46,699 bases of DNA from Pseudomonadota bacterium (GCA_023444765.1 JAEXLY010000107.1:1-46699), one strand, 5' to 3'; positions 32,990 to 41,878 are shown, numbered from the stretch's first letter. Made by a program: numbers and translations. Notes: generated by a model not told the origin, from the sequence alone.

Positions 32990-35647
32990 ATGCCAGCACG
33001 GGAAGCGGGAAGGGCGCAGGACGAGATGGCGCTGGATCAGGCCGGCGCACGTCGATGGCTGTCCAGCTCGCTTGCGTGGGCATTGGCCTTGCTGCTGCTG
33101 GGCCTGCTGGCCACTGCGGCAATCGCGTATTACGAGTGGACGCAGCAGCAGCGGCGATCCGAGCTGATGCAGCAGGCCCTGGCTGCCGCGGCGCAGTCGC
33201 GCATGCGCCAGCCGCTGCAGGGGGCGGCGATGGTGCTGCGCTCGATGCAGACCGTGTTCCTGTCCAGCGAGGGCATGGGTCAGCAGGAGTTCGCCCACTA
33301 CCAGCAGAACCTGCGCCCGCACGAGCTGGCACAGGGTTATGTGCTCACCGGATTCGCGCGGCGCCAGGCCAGCGCCGACGACCCGGGCCCGGACGTGTAC
33401 CGCTACCAGTTCGTGGCGCCGCTGGACGGAAACCAGGTCATGCTCGGCTTCGATGTCAGTCGGCAGCCGGAGAACCTGCGGGCGCTGCACCTGGCGCGCG
33501 ACCGCGACCTGCCGACCGCGTCGGCACCATTCAAGCTGCGGCAGTTCCAGGATGGGGCGGACAGCGCGCTGGGCATCACCGTGCGCCTGCCGGTCTATTC
33601 CCACGGCGCGGTTCCGCAGACGGTGGCCGAACGCCGTGCGCGCGAGATCGGTGCGCTGGCGGTCAGCCTGCGGCTGCAGCCGATGATCACCCGGGCGCTG
33701 GAAGGCCGGGTGCTGGAACACATGCACGTGCATATCCGCGATCTGGACGCGCCGCCGGGCCAGGACCTGGTCTTCGCCTCCGCGCAGCCGGACCCGGCCC
33801 GCGCGCAGCAGGTGCGCCAGATGGATTTCGGCGGCCGCCGCTGGGAGATGCGCCTGTGGCCGCGCCAGGACACTGCCCAATGGGGGCCGCTTTACGCGAT
33901 CCTCGTCGCCGGCGCCACGATCAGCGTGCTGCTGGCGCTGCTGCTGTGGTCGCAGATGACCACCCGGCAGCGGGCGGTGGAACTGGGGCGGCGGATGAGC
34001 GTGCGCTTCGGCGAAAGCGAAGCGCGCTTCCGCACCCTCAACGAATTGCTGCCGGCGCTGGTGCTGCTGGCCAACGGCGATGGCAGCCGGATCACCTACG
34101 CCAACCAGGCCTCCCGCGAGTTGCTGGGCGATGTGGCCGGGCTGCCCCTGCGCGCGCTGTTCGCCAGCGCCCGCGCCTGCGAGGACGCCATCGCCATGGC
34201 CACGAGCGGCGACGGCTGGCGCAGCCAGGAGGTGATGCTGGCCCCGCCAGGCAGTGCGCCGTTGTGGATCAGTGCGTCGCTGGCGCAAGTGGACGTGGAG
34301 GGCATTCCGCACCTGCTGATGGTCGCCACCGACACCAGTGCGCAGCGCGCGATGACCGAGCGCCTGCATTACCAGGCCACGCACGATGAGCTGACCGGGC
34401 TGCTCAACCGGCGTGAGTTCGAGCGGCTGCTGCGGGAAGCGCTGGCCGGTCATGCCGGTGCCGTGGCGCCGTTCGCGCTGCTGTACTTCGACCTGGACCA
34501 GTTCAAGCTGATCAACGATCTGTCCGGGCACGCGGCGGGCGACCAGCTGCTGGTGCAACTGGTGCGGGCGATGCGCGCCGATCTCGGCCCCGGCAGCATC
34601 CTTGCCCGGCTGGGCGGAGACGAGTTCGGCGTGTTGGCCCCCGGCGTGGACCTGGCGCAGGCCGAAGCGCTGGCCGAGCGCATCCGCCGCAGCATCGAGC
34701 GGTACATCTTCCGCTGGCACGAACGCACCTATACGCTCAGCGCCAGCATCGGCCTGGTCATGGTCGAGTGCAAGGGCAGCACGCTCAAGGACCTGCTGGC
34801 CTGGGCCGACAGCGCGTGCTACCAGGCCAAGGAGCGCGGGCGCAACCGCGTCTGCACGTATCGCGACGATGCCGCCAGCACCCACCGCATCGGGGAGATG
34901 GAGTGGGCCAACCGCCTGCGCGGGGCGCTGGAGCAGGGGCACCTGCTGCTCGACTACCAGGAGCTGGTGGCCCTGGACCCGGCGGCGGGCGAGGGGGTGT
35001 ACGTGGAACTGCTGCTGCGCATGCGCGACGCCACTGGCGGCGTGATCCTGCCCGGGGCGTTCATCGCCGCCGCCGAGCGCTACGGGCTGATGCCGGCCGT
35101 GGACCGCTGGGTGATCCGGACCGCGCTGGCAAACTTCTCGCAGCTGCACCCGAGCGGCGCACAGCTGCACAGCTGTTCGATCAACCTGTCCGGCGCCAGC
35201 GTCGAGGACGACGGCCTGGCGGACTTCATCCTTGATGCGGTCGCCGCGTTCGGGGTGCAGCCGCAGCGACTATGTTTCGAGATCACCGAAACTGTGGCGG
35301 TGCGCGATCTGCAGCGCGTCGCGCAGGTGATCGAACGCCTGCGCGCGGCCGGGTGCCGGATCGCGCTGGACGATTTCGGTGCCGGCATGTCCTCGTTCGG
35401 TTACCTCAAGAACCTGCCCGTGGACAGCATCAAGATCGACGGCAGCTTCGTGCGCGACCTGGGGCGCGACCCGATCAGCCGCATCATCATCGACGCGGTG
35501 ACCCGGATCGGGCATGCGCGCCAGCTGCAGGTGATCGCCGAATGGGTGGAGGAGGAGAGCGTGCTGTCGGTGCTGCGCGAGCTCGGCGTGGACTACGCGC
35601 AGGGCTTCCTGGTGCATCGGCCCGAGCGGGTGGTGTTCCAGCGCTAG
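32990..35647 (+). CDS. CHASE-like/PAS/GGDEF/EAL cyclic-di-GMP protein
   Basis: 885 residues. Membrane helix ~26-46; an extracellular CHASE-type sensor to ~305 (RSMQTVFLSSEGMGQQEF, GYVLTGFARRQ); second helix ~306-325; a PAS-like region ~345-450; GGDEF domain ~460-620 with the intact LGGDEF motif and DLDQFKLINDLSGH; EAL domain ~640-885 with ELLLRM in place of EAL, DDFGAGMSSFGYL and KIDGSFV. The inhibitory RxxD site is not at its usual place. Both synthesis and breakdown of c-di-GMP are possible in principle. GGAG precedes the ATG. Confidence 0.92.
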   Translation: MPAREAGRAQDEMALDQAGARRWLSSSLAWALALLLLGLLATAAIAYYEWTQQQRRSELMQQALAAAAQSRMRQPLQGAAMVLRSMQTVFLSSEGMGQQEFAHYQQNLRPHELAQGYVLTGFARRQASADDPGPDVYRYQFVAPLDGNQVMLGFDVSRQPENLRALHLARDRDLPTASAPFKLRQFQDGADSALGITVRLPVYSHGAVPQTVAERRAREIGALAVSLRLQPMITRALEGRVLEHMHVHIRDLDAPPGQDLVFASAQPDPARAQQVRQMDFGGRRWEMRLWPRQDTAQWGPLYAILVAGATISVLLALLLWSQMTTRQRAVELGRRMSVRFGESEARFRTLNELLPALVLLANGDGSRITYANQASRELLGDVAGLPLRALFASARACEDAIAMATSGDGWRSQEVMLAPPGSAPLWISASLAQVDVEGIPHLLMVATDTSAQRAMTERLHYQATHDELTGLLNRREFERLLREALAGHAGAVAPFALLYFDLDQFKLINDLSGHAAGDQLLVQLVRAMRADLGPGSILARLGGDEFGVLAPGVDLAQAEALAERIRRSIERYIFRWHERTYTLSASIGLVMVECKGSTLKDLLAWADSACYQAKERGRNRVCTYRDDAASTHRIGEMEWANRLRGALEQGHLLLDYQELVALDPAAGEGVYVELLLRMRDATGGVILPGAFIAAAERYGLMPAVDRWVIRTALANFSQLHPSGAQLHSCSINLSGASVEDDGLADFILDAVAAFGVQPQRLCFEITETVAVRDLQRVAQVIERLRAAGCRIALDDFGAGMSSFGYLKNLPVDSIKIDGSFVRDLGRDPISRIIIDAVTRIGHARQLQVIAEWVEEESVLSVLRELGVDYAQGFLVHRPERVVFQR

Positions 35648-35809
35648 GCCATTGGATCCTGGGTGGCGGGAAGGACGGACAGTCGAACCCCGATCCGTGC
35701 TCAGCTCCAGGATGGATGGTTCTGAAACCATTTCCCACTTCCCTCCGTCCCGGGGACTCGGTGATATCTCCCTATACTCGGGGCAGGCCATCAACCGAAG
35801 GATCCGAGC

Positions 35810-36238
35810 ATGACCGATCGCAGCCGTCGAGACCTCCTCGTCGCCGCCACCGCCCTGGCGGTCGGCGCAGCCGCCACAGGCTCCCGCGCGGCCACATCGA
35901 CGCCCGCGAACAAGGCATCGTTCCCGCCGGTCGTCCACCACGTGTTTTTCTGGCTGAAGAATCCGGATTCCCAGGAAGATCTTGCGAAGCTGCTGGCCGG
36001 ATTGCGCACGCTGGCGGGCATCGACACGGTGCGGGGCATCCACATAGGCGTGCCGGCGGATACCGAGCAGCGCGGCGTCGTCGACGGCAGCTACAGCGCC
36101 TCGGAGATCCTGTTCTTCGACGATGTGGCCGGGCAGGACGCGTACCAGGTCCATCCCATCCACAAGCAGTTCGTCGCCGACTGCGAGCACCTGTGGGAGC
36201 GCGTGGTGGTGTATGACGTGATGGCTGTCGCGCCGTAA
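35810..36238 (+). CDS. Tat-exported Dabb (stress-responsive A/B barrel) protein
   Basis: 142 residues. The N-terminus SRRDLLVAATALAVGAAA is a twin-arginine signal (S-R-R-D-L-L). The Dabb domain follows: VHHVFFWLKNPDSQEDLAKL and the C-terminal HPIHKQFVADCEHLWERVVVYD. Dabb proteins form dimeric ferredoxin-like barrels; plant homologues are stress-induced and some bacterial ones are cyclases. A folded export through Tat suggests a cofactor or dimer formed in the cytoplasm. GAAGG precedes the start. Confidence 0.85.
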   Translation: MTDRSRRDLLVAATALAVGAAATGSRAATSTPANKASFPPVVHHVFFWLKNPDSQEDLAKLLAGLRTLAGIDTVRGIHIGVPADTEQRGVVDGSYSASEILFFDDVAGQDAYQVHPIHKQFVADCEHLWERVVVYDVMAVAP

Positions 36239-36328
36239 CACATTCGCTCGCGAAAAAGCGGCAGTGCCAGCGTCCACGAGGCCGGGCCGACGCCGGTACC
36301 ACGATCAGGCGGATCGAAACCCGTCGAC

Positions 36329-36892
36329 ATGAAGACCGAGCGATCCTTTCGTCTGACGGCAGCATGCGCCACGTTGGCCATTCATGGTGTGCTGCTGGCG
36401 CTGCTTGCGCGGCCGATGCTCCAGATGCCGGAGCCGAGGACGGCTGCCCACGAAGCCGGGCTGCAGATTGTCTGGATACCGAGGGAGACGGCGAACCGAC
36501 GCGTCATTGTGGCGGTCGAGCCGCGCGCGCCGACAGAGGCAAGCACGTTTGCGTCTCCGGACAGCGAAACGATCGAGACCGCAAGGATCGACAGCGCCGC
36601 CGGGATGCCGCTGGATCTGCCTGTGCCTCTCCCTGGATCCAATCAACCCGCACTGCGCCTCTCCCCACCGCCCGTGGCCATGGAGTTCAACGATGACCTG
36701 ATGGGCAAAGGCCGCGCAACGGAACCAACGCAGCCCGACCGGATGAACCTGCGGCTTGTCGACAGGTCATTCGGCGGAACGCTGCAGAGAATGGCCAGGA
36801 ACCGCACCTGCGGCGATCTTCGAGCCGCATTGCAGCAGCGTCCCGAGAGCACAGTGGCAATTCTCCAGACGATGACTCGACTTGGTTGCTAG
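36329..36892 (+). CDS. Hypothetical membrane-anchored protein
   Basis: 187 residues. A single N-terminal helix (~9-28, ACATLAIHGVLLALLA) follows a basic start; the rest is soluble with a proline-rich stretch (LDLPVPLPGSNQPALRLSPPP) and a C-terminal region with two cysteines (RTCGDLRAALQ and RLGC). The layout resembles the N-terminal half of TonB-like energy transducers, but no TonB C-terminal domain is present. I do not recognise the family. The Shine-Dalgarno is weak. Confidence 0.6.
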   Translation: MKTERSFRLTAACATLAIHGVLLALLARPMLQMPEPRTAAHEAGLQIVWIPRETANRRVIVAVEPRAPTEASTFASPDSETIETARIDSAAGMPLDLPVPLPGSNQPALRLSPPPVAMEFNDDLMGKGRATEPTQPDRMNLRLVDRSFGGTLQRMARNRTCGDLRAALQQRPESTVAILQTMTRLGC

Positions 36893-37026
36893 GCGGGGCA
36901 GTTCACGCGCGGGAGGAAGACCGCCTCGTCCGGATAGCGCACGAGGGCAGATCCGGTCCCCAGAAGTGATCCTGACCCCCCCTCTTCAGCATGGCGGCAC
37001 ACGTCCAACGATGCGGCCGGCGACGC

Positions 37027-37046
37027 ATGGTCCCAGGCACCGTTCC
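37027..37046 (+). repeat. Dispersed TCCCAGGCACCG repeat, copy 6
   Basis: ATGGTCCCAGGCACCGTTCC, about 25 nt outside the stop codon of the EamA transporter gene. Confidence 0.45.
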
Positions 37047-37069
37047 ATCGTTTTGAGTTCCGATCCACG

Positions 37070-37903
37070 CTACCGCCGCCTGGCCGTCAGCAGGACCACG
37101 CCGATGCCCCCCAGCACGAACAGGGCCGAGACGGCGGCCCTGGCGCTGATCTGCTCGCCCAGGACCAGGACGCCCAGGGCGGCGCTGATCACCGGCACCG
37201 ATAGCTGCACAGAGCCGGCGCTGATCGCGGTCAAGCGTACGCGCACCCAGTACCAGATGACGTAGCCGATGCCTGAGGTCAACACGCCGGACACCAGCGC
37301 ATAGACCACTCCCGTGTGGTCCAGGCTCAGGCTGCGGTACCGGAACAGCATCAGGGCCAGGGCGAGGGGAATGGCCAGCAGGAAGCTCAGCGCCGTGCCG
37401 GCCAGCGGGGACTCGCCCGGACGCCCCGACAGCGAGAACGCGCCCCAGGCGAAGCCCGCCAGCGCCATCAGCGTCGCGGCACCCGGCGGTGGGGCCGAGG
37501 CGCCCGGCGCCAGGAACGCCACCAGTCCGATGCACGCCATCAGCAGGCCGAGCCAGCTCGTCCGCTCGCCGCGGACGATGCCGTAGGAGATCATCATCAG
37601 CTGGACCGCGGCAAACAGCACCAGCGCGCCTGCACCGGTATCCATCTTGCGATACGCGTAAGTGAACGCCGCCGCATAGGTGAACAGCAGGAGCGCCGGA
37701 AGCCACCCATCCCGCAGCCGCCCCGGCCGCTGCCGCCGCAGCAGCATGATCGCCAGCAGCGTCAGCGCACCGGACACGATCCGGATCGCGGTGAACGACG
37801 CCGCATCGATCGACGTCGTATCCATCGCCATCCGCGCCAGCAGCGAATTGCCGGCGAACGCCAGCATCGCCACGCAGGTGAGCAGTGCGACCTTGCCACG
37901 CAT
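37070..37903 (-). CDS. EamA-family (DMT superfamily) transporter
   Basis: 277 residues with about ten hydrophobic helices in two halves, typical of EamA. Start-proximal helix AMLAFAGNSLLARMA and the second half begins around GAATLMALAGFAWGAFSL. It carries the paired glycine/tyrosine pattern of the superfamily (YAAAFTYAYRKM; IGYVIWYW). Members export metabolites, amino acids or nucleosides. The ATG at 37903 is chosen because GGGGGAA lies 9 nt upstream; an earlier in-frame ATG at 37921 is possible. It ends in VLLTARRR. Confidence 0.9.
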   Translation of the reverse strand: MRGKVALLTCVAMLAFAGNSLLARMAMDTTSIDAASFTAIRIVSGALTLLAIMLLRRQRPGRLRDGWLPALLLFTYAAAFTYAYRKMDTGAGALVLFAAVQLMMISYGIVRGERTSWLGLLMACIGLVAFLAPGASAPPPGAATLMALAGFAWGAFSLSGRPGESPLAGTALSFLLAIPLALALMLFRYRSLSLDHTGVVYALVSGVLTSGIGYVIWYWVRVRLTAISAGSVQLSVPVISAALGVLVLGEQISARAAVSALFVLGGIGVVLLTARRR

Positions 37904-38072
37904 GCCTGTGCGTTCCCCCATGAGTTGATCCGACCATACAGGGAAAACAGTGCTTCCCAGGCTGCCGACAGGTCCCGAAGGACAAGCCCTCAACCCGACC
38001 TCCGGCACGCGCTACAAGAGGAGTGCGAACAGTTCAACTTCCGCCTGAAGAACAAACCTGACCATTCTCCCC

Positions 38073-38384
38073 TCAGACGCTGCCCTCGCGCTCGACGACG
38101 AGGATCCTGGCCTCGCCCAAAGGATGGGCCACATGCTCCGTGCCGACAGCGGCAAAGAAGACGTCACCTGTCTCGAGGATGGTGCTGTGCTCCACGCCAG
38201 CGTCCCGGTAACGCATCTCCACCCGTCCATCGAGGACGGCGAAGACCTCCTCCCCATCGTTGATGTGCCACTTGTAGGGCCGATCTGTCCAATGGAGCCG
38301 GGTGGTGATACCGCCCATGTTGGCGATGTCTGCGGCGCCCCACGGCCGATCCGCTTTGAAGGTGCTGCCTCGGAATATCTTCAT
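38073..38384 (-). CDS. Single-domain cupin protein
   Basis: 103 residues forming one cupin barrel. Motif 1 is represented by WHINDGEEVFAVLDGRVEMRY (the H and E ligands) and motif 2 by GDVFFAAVGTEHVAHPLG (the H ligand). Such proteins bind a metal and act as isomerases, dioxygenases or sugar epimerases. The substrate cannot be read. The start ATG at 38384 gives the normal family length. Confidence 0.85.
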   Translation of the reverse strand: MKIFRGSTFKADRPWGAADIANMGGITTRLHWTDRPYKWHINDGEEVFAVLDGRVEMRYRDAGVEHSTILETGDVFFAAVGTEHVAHPLGEARILVVEREGSV

Positions 38385-38450
38385 GCCGTCTCTGTCTGGT
38401 GCGTACTGCGTACATGTGAGTAAGTGGTGGCGGGCCCGACTTCGTGTCAG

Positions 38451-38467
38451 GAAAGTCGACTCCGACC
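38451..38467 (+). repeat. GTCGACTCTGACC-type repeat, copy 1
   Basis: GAAAGTCGACTCCGACC. Other copies lie at 38561, 41981, 42011 and 42041. Confidence 0.6.
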
Positions 38468-38490
38468 ACAGGCCCGGGAAACTGGAGCGG

Positions 38491-38516
38491 GCTAATTACC
38501 TCCGTCCCCTTTGTTC
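38491..38516 (+). repeat. TTAATTACCTCCGTCCCC-type repeat, copy A
   Basis: GCTAATTACCTCCGTCCCCT followed by TTGTTC. Same sequence as copy D (41531) except at the first bases. Confidence 0.7.
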
Positions 38517-38560
38517 CTCAAGCTACTGACCTTCTCCCGGCTGGCGAGCAGATGGCACGA

Positions 38561-38580
38561 GAAAAGTCGACTCTGACCCC
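38561..38580 (+). repeat. GTCGACTCTGACC-type repeat, copy 2
   Basis: GAAAAGTCGACTCTGACCCC. Confidence 0.65.
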
Positions 38581-38720
38581 AGTTTCTCCCAGTTCCGGCG
38601 CAGACACCTTGAGGGGCAGGGGCGCGGAGAGAACCGGCATTGCAAGGTTCTTACACGCAAAAGCGATTCCCGAGGAGGCGAGCAACGCAAGAACTGCGAA
38701 CGTCTTGTTCTTCTACTTCA

Positions 38721-39455
38721 TCATTGAGGCTGAGTTGGGAGTGGTCGGGGGTCAACAAACGGATGATGCTTTGCGTTCCGTCGAAGTTGCTCGTAGAGCT
38801 GAAGTGCCAGGGCCTCAGCGCGCATTCTCCTCTCGCCGGTGAGAGGAGTGGCAAAAGACATGTCCCTGACAAGTGCGATTCTCGTGTCGCCCTTCATCTC
38901 CATCACGCGGCTGATGGCGTACCCGAGTTCCGGGTCTCCGTTGGATGATCCGATCATATAGGCTTGGAGCATCGAGAGCGCAAACGCCGATCCGCGCTCG
39001 GCCGCGAAGAAAAGTCTGTCAACGGCTTCCTTATCGCCTTGAGAGAGCAGTCGGGCATCTAGGAAGACTTGTGCCACCTCGTCTCCGCTTTCGGCGGCTA
39101 ACCTCAGGAGCCCCTCCTCAGCATCAGAGTAGACACGCCACTGCTCCGCATTTGGATACCCATTGCGGTCGAGCCATCGCTGGTCCTCATGACTGTCCGC
39201 CCCGAACGGGTCGCCTTCAAGAGGCATGCGCTCACGTGTCTTTGGAACGTCTGTGAATGGGCTTAAAGATTCTTTGGTCTGCGTAATCGAGCGCACAGTC
39301 GAAGATGAATCCGGCTCCCCTTCAGGAACAGCGGGCGCTTCCGATGATGCCGGGAGACCCTGTACGTGGGGCTTGCCCAATGCAGAGTCGGTCTCGCGTT
39401 TACAGCCCATTGCTGCGGTGGCTATGCTCAGGAAGAGCGTCACACTCAAACTCAT
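38721..39455 (-). CDS. Lipoprotein of unknown function
   Basis: 244 residues. The N-terminus (MSLSVTLFLSIATAAMGC) is a lipoprotein signal with a plausible lipobox AAMGC (C18). After a serine/proline-rich linker the body is helical and has Sel1/TPR-like flavour (LLRLAAESGDEVAQVFLDARLLSQGDKEAVDRLFFAAERGSAFALSML). G+C is visibly lower than in the genes to the left. The start is not well supported by a Shine-Dalgarno. The function is unknown; it lies beside the RAYT element. Confidence 0.65.
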   Translation of the reverse strand: MSLSVTLFLSIATAAMGCKRETDSALGKPHVQGLPASSEAPAVPEGEPDSSSTVRSITQTKESLSPFTDVPKTRERMPLEGDPFGADSHEDQRWLDRNGYPNAEQWRVYSDAEEGLLRLAAESGDEVAQVFLDARLLSQGDKEAVDRLFFAAERGSAFALSMLQAYMIGSSNGDPELGYAISRVMEMKGDTRIALVRDMSFATPLTGERRMRAEALALQLYEQLRRNAKHHPFVDPRPLPTQPQ

Positions 39456-39595
39456 TCTAGAACCCCGCACGCGCCTCTCCCTTGGCCGCCAGTCAGGAAT
39501 CTTATGCCCTAGACCAGTCCCCTTGCCCGAACCCAAGCGTGGCAGAAACTTCACTCTGGAGCTGTGCTCCTTGTCAACGGACAATGGCGGACAAT

Positions 39596-39616
39596 GGGGA
39601 CGGAGGGAATTAAGGG
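39596..39616 (-). repeat. Left inverted arm of the RAYT element (copy B)
   Basis: GGGGACGGAGGGAATTAAGG on the + strand is the reverse complement of the arm at 40410-40430 apart from a few mismatches. It is followed at 39625-39650 by a REP-like hairpin (CAGCCGG / CCGGCTG, 12-nt loop). Confidence 0.7.
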
Positions 39617-39705
39617 ATTCCCGACAGCCGGCTGCGGAACTGTCCGGCTGCGCAAGAATTCGCCGAAGGGCAGGGTGGTGCCGTAACCCCTGCTGCCCTG
39701 CCGCC

Positions 39706-40416
39706 ATGCCGCGCCTGCCCCGCCTGGAAATCCCCGGCATCCCGCTCCACGTGACACAGCGTGGGGTCAACCGTTGCGCCATCTTCCTCGACGACGACGA
39801 CCGCCATCACTACCGGCGCGTACTGCGCGAAGCCACCCGCCGGCACGCCGTGGCGATCCACGCGTTCGTCCTGATGGACAACCACGTCCACCTGCTGCTG
39901 TCTGCAGAGCGCGCCGGTGCCATCTCGCAAGCCTTGCGGCGCGCCGGACAAACCTACGTGCAGTCGTTCAATCAGCGCCACGGCCGGGTGGGGACCCTCT
40001 GGCAGGGGCGCTTCAAGTCCTGCCTGGTCGACACCGATGCCTACGCGCTGCGGGTGATTCGCTATATCGAACTCAACCCGGTGCGCGCGGCGATGGTTGC
40101 GCGGCCCGGAGACTACCTGTGGTCGAGTGCCCGCACCCATCTCGGCGCCACGCAGGATCCCCTGGTCGTGCCGCATCCGGTCTACCTGGGGCTTGGGAAA
40201 TCGCGGGACGTGCGTGCAACGGCGTGGCGCGACTGGCTGCACGCGCCGCTGGATCCCGATGAAACCACCCGCATCCGCGCCTACATGGCGCAGGAACGGG
40301 CCTTGGGCGAGCCACGCTTCCAGGCGATGGTGGAAAAGGCGCTCAACCGGCCAGCAACGGTGAGGCCGAGGGGCCGGCCGGTGAGGGCCGGGGACGCAGG
40401 CAGCGGGGTGGATTAA
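39706..40416 (+). CDS. REP-associated tyrosine transposase (RAYT, IS200/IS605-like Y1)
   Basis: 236 residues. Typical RAYT N-terminus MPRLPRLEIPGIPLHVTQRG, then FLDDDDRHHYRRVL, the HUH metal motif in MDNHVHLLLS (H-V-H), FKSCLVDTDAYALRVIRYIELNPVRA with candidate catalytic tyrosines, and WSSARTHLG. RAYTs are single-copy HUH nucleases that act on REP sequences and are usually vertically maintained rather than self-transposing. The TAA stop lies inside the right-hand repeat. A flanking inverted pair of GGGGACGGAGG repeats supports the assignment. Confidence 0.9.
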   Translation: MPRLPRLEIPGIPLHVTQRGVNRCAIFLDDDDRHHYRRVLREATRRHAVAIHAFVLMDNHVHLLLSAERAGAISQALRRAGQTYVQSFNQRHGRVGTLWQGRFKSCLVDTDAYALRVIRYIELNPVRAAMVARPGDYLWSSARTHLGATQDPLVVPHPVYLGLGKSRDVRATAWRDWLHAPLDPDETTRIRAYMAQERALGEPRFQAMVEKALNRPATVRPRGRPVRAGDAGSGVD

Positions 40417-40430
40417 TTGCCTCCGTCCCC
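40410..40430 (+). repeat. Right arm of the RAYT element (copy C)
   Basis: GGATTAATTGCCTCCGTCCC followed by C. It overlaps the TAA stop of the transposase gene (40414-40416). Confidence 0.75.
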
Positions 40431-40464
40431 TTCTCGTTTTTTGGCCCTTTTCGTTGCTCGTTCT

Positions 40465-40545
40465 TCGGAACCCGTCTCCCGATGGCTGGATCGGCTGCGA
40501 TCGCTGCCTCCAGCGGTGCTCAATCAGATGGTCTCGCCAGCTTGA
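40465..40545 (+). pseudogene. 3' remnant of an IS4-family transposase, copy 1
   Basis: Reads SEPVSRWLDRLRSLPPAVL then NQMVSPA and TGA. It matches the C-terminus of the longer remnant at 41561-41878 (MEPVSQWLDRLRSLPPAVLH), with synonymous and some replacement changes. Similarity continues past the stop to ~40589 (GAAAACGTGGGGATACCTT, then the CGACCCCTTTCTCGCT tail). Confidence 0.7.
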
Positions 40546-40595
40546 AAACGTGGGGATACCTTGGAACCCGACCCCTTTCTCGCTCTGGAACAGTC

Positions 40596-41527
40596 ATGCA
40601 GCCGGACAAGACTCCCCCCGATTCAACGCTGGATCTCGATGCGCTGGAACTCGATGTCAGGGCTAACGCGGCAAGAACGGAAGGCCCGCTGCCGGTGATT
40701 ACAGGATCATCTGCGTCCCCAACCCCGCTTCACGCGAGCAGGTTCTGGTAGCGATACGCCCCTTCATCGAAATGGGACTGGAATTGAATCGCGCGCTGCA
40801 CGGAGTGCGTCAAGGCGTCATTGGAATCGCCGAAGTGCTCAACGAGCACAGCAAGGAGCTAGGTCCTGCCCTGCGGGCGGCGATCGATGTGGTGCAACAG
40901 TTTCCTGGGGCGCTGAGAGTCAGCCTCCATTCGCTCGCGATGCAGGGATGGTATCTGGACCCAGAATGGCCATTGCCGACGTCCTTGGATCTGGCGCGTC
41001 AAATCGCCGATGGCTCGAAGGCAGACGTGAGTCAATGGCTGATGAACCACTATCGAAGCCGTATCGACGCTTTTGAAGAACTGCTATGCGACCGGCACCC
41101 TAAGCGAGCGCGCATTCTCGAGCGCGCGTTCACCGCACATCGGGCAGGTCACTACGAACTGTCGGTACCCGTTCTGCTGTCACAGGCAGACGGCATTGCG
41201 CATGACCCATGTGAGCGTGAGCTCTACAGCCGACGTCACGACATAGGATTGCAAGGCCTGATCGATTCCCAAGGCGTCCTGGAGAGTCTGTTCGCATCGG
41301 CATTGGCTACACCCTCGCCAGTCAATGCCACGAAAAATGAACGCGGGCAGGATTTCTCAGGTCTCAATCGGCACCTCGTTCTGCACGGCCTCGATGTCGC
41401 CTATGGAAGCGAGGAGAACAGCCTGAAAGCGCTATCGCTAGTCAATTACGTCTCTTTCGCTTTGCGTCGCAGGAAAGACCTGCTCGGCAGCGAAAGGGGG
41501 GCAGCGAACGGGGGAGGAGGCAACTAA
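40596..41527 (+). CDS. Hypothetical protein, probably frameshifted near 40697
   Basis: An ATG at 40596 opens MQPDKTPPDSTLDLDALELD and runs to GPLPVITG, then degrades to a stop at 40751. A different frame, open from 40667, is clearly coding after 40697 (DYRIICVPNPASREQVLVAI) and continues through the 251-residue part from ATG 40772 to 41527. It has no start of its own with a Shine-Dalgarno. I read one ~310-residue gene with an indel around 40690-40700. The helical C-terminal part (SRIDAFEELLCDRHPKRARI, HYELSVPVLLSQADGI) gives no recognisable motif. It lies between two IS4 remnants. Confidence 0.6.
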
Positions 41528-41530
41528 GCC

Positions 41531-41557
41531 GGATTAATTACCTCCGTCCCCTTTGTT
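41531..41557 (+). repeat. TTAATTACCTCCGTCCCC-type repeat, copy D
   Basis: GGATTAATTACCTCCGTCCC followed by CTTTGTT, four nt after the hypothetical gene and directly before the IS4 remnant. Confidence 0.75.
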
Positions 41558-41560
41558 CCG

Positions 41561-41878
41561 TTCCGCGACCTCAAATCCCACCGCTATGGCCAGGGCTTCG
41601 AGGACAGCTTGACGCGCAGTGGCGGACGCCTGCAGGTCCTGCTGTTGGTCGGCACACTGGCCTCGTTCGCGAGCTGGCTCGCGGGCATGGGGTGTGAAGC
41701 CACGGGCATTGCCCAATGGCTGCTGCCGATCAGGACCAAACGCAAGCTCTACTCGACCTTGCGAGTCGGGCGCGAAGCCTTAGTCAGGCACTGGCCCATG
41801 GAGCCGGTGTCCCAATGGCTTGATCGACTGCGATCACTGCCACCAGCCGTGCTCCATCAGATGGTCTCACCGGCTTGA
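41561..41878 (+). mobile_element. 3' fragment of an IS4-family (IS10-like) transposase, copy 2
   Basis: The frame reads FRDLKSHRYGQGFEDSLTRS and continues to HQMVSPA and TGA (~105 residues). FRDLKS directly follows the catalytic glutamate in the YREK motif of IS4 transposases, so the fragment begins just after the active site and is inactive. It ends 42 nt before the last bases (to 41920) that are shared with copy 1, which are probably the terminal region of the element. A 4-bp gap separates it from repeat copy D, so the repeat may mark the breakpoint. Confidence 0.85.

Larger units (their letters stand above)
38385..38720. other. Repeat-bearing intergenic region at the left edge of the accessory island
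   Basis: About 335 nt without a gene. It holds two GTCGACTC(T/C)GACC repeats (38451, 38561) and one GCTAATTACCTCCGTCCCC repeat (38491). Confidence 0.6.

Noticed and set aside
32933..35170. 745-residue minus-strand frame
   Set aside because: Glutamine/histidine-rich antisense of the CHASE-GGDEF-EAL gene, with no motif.
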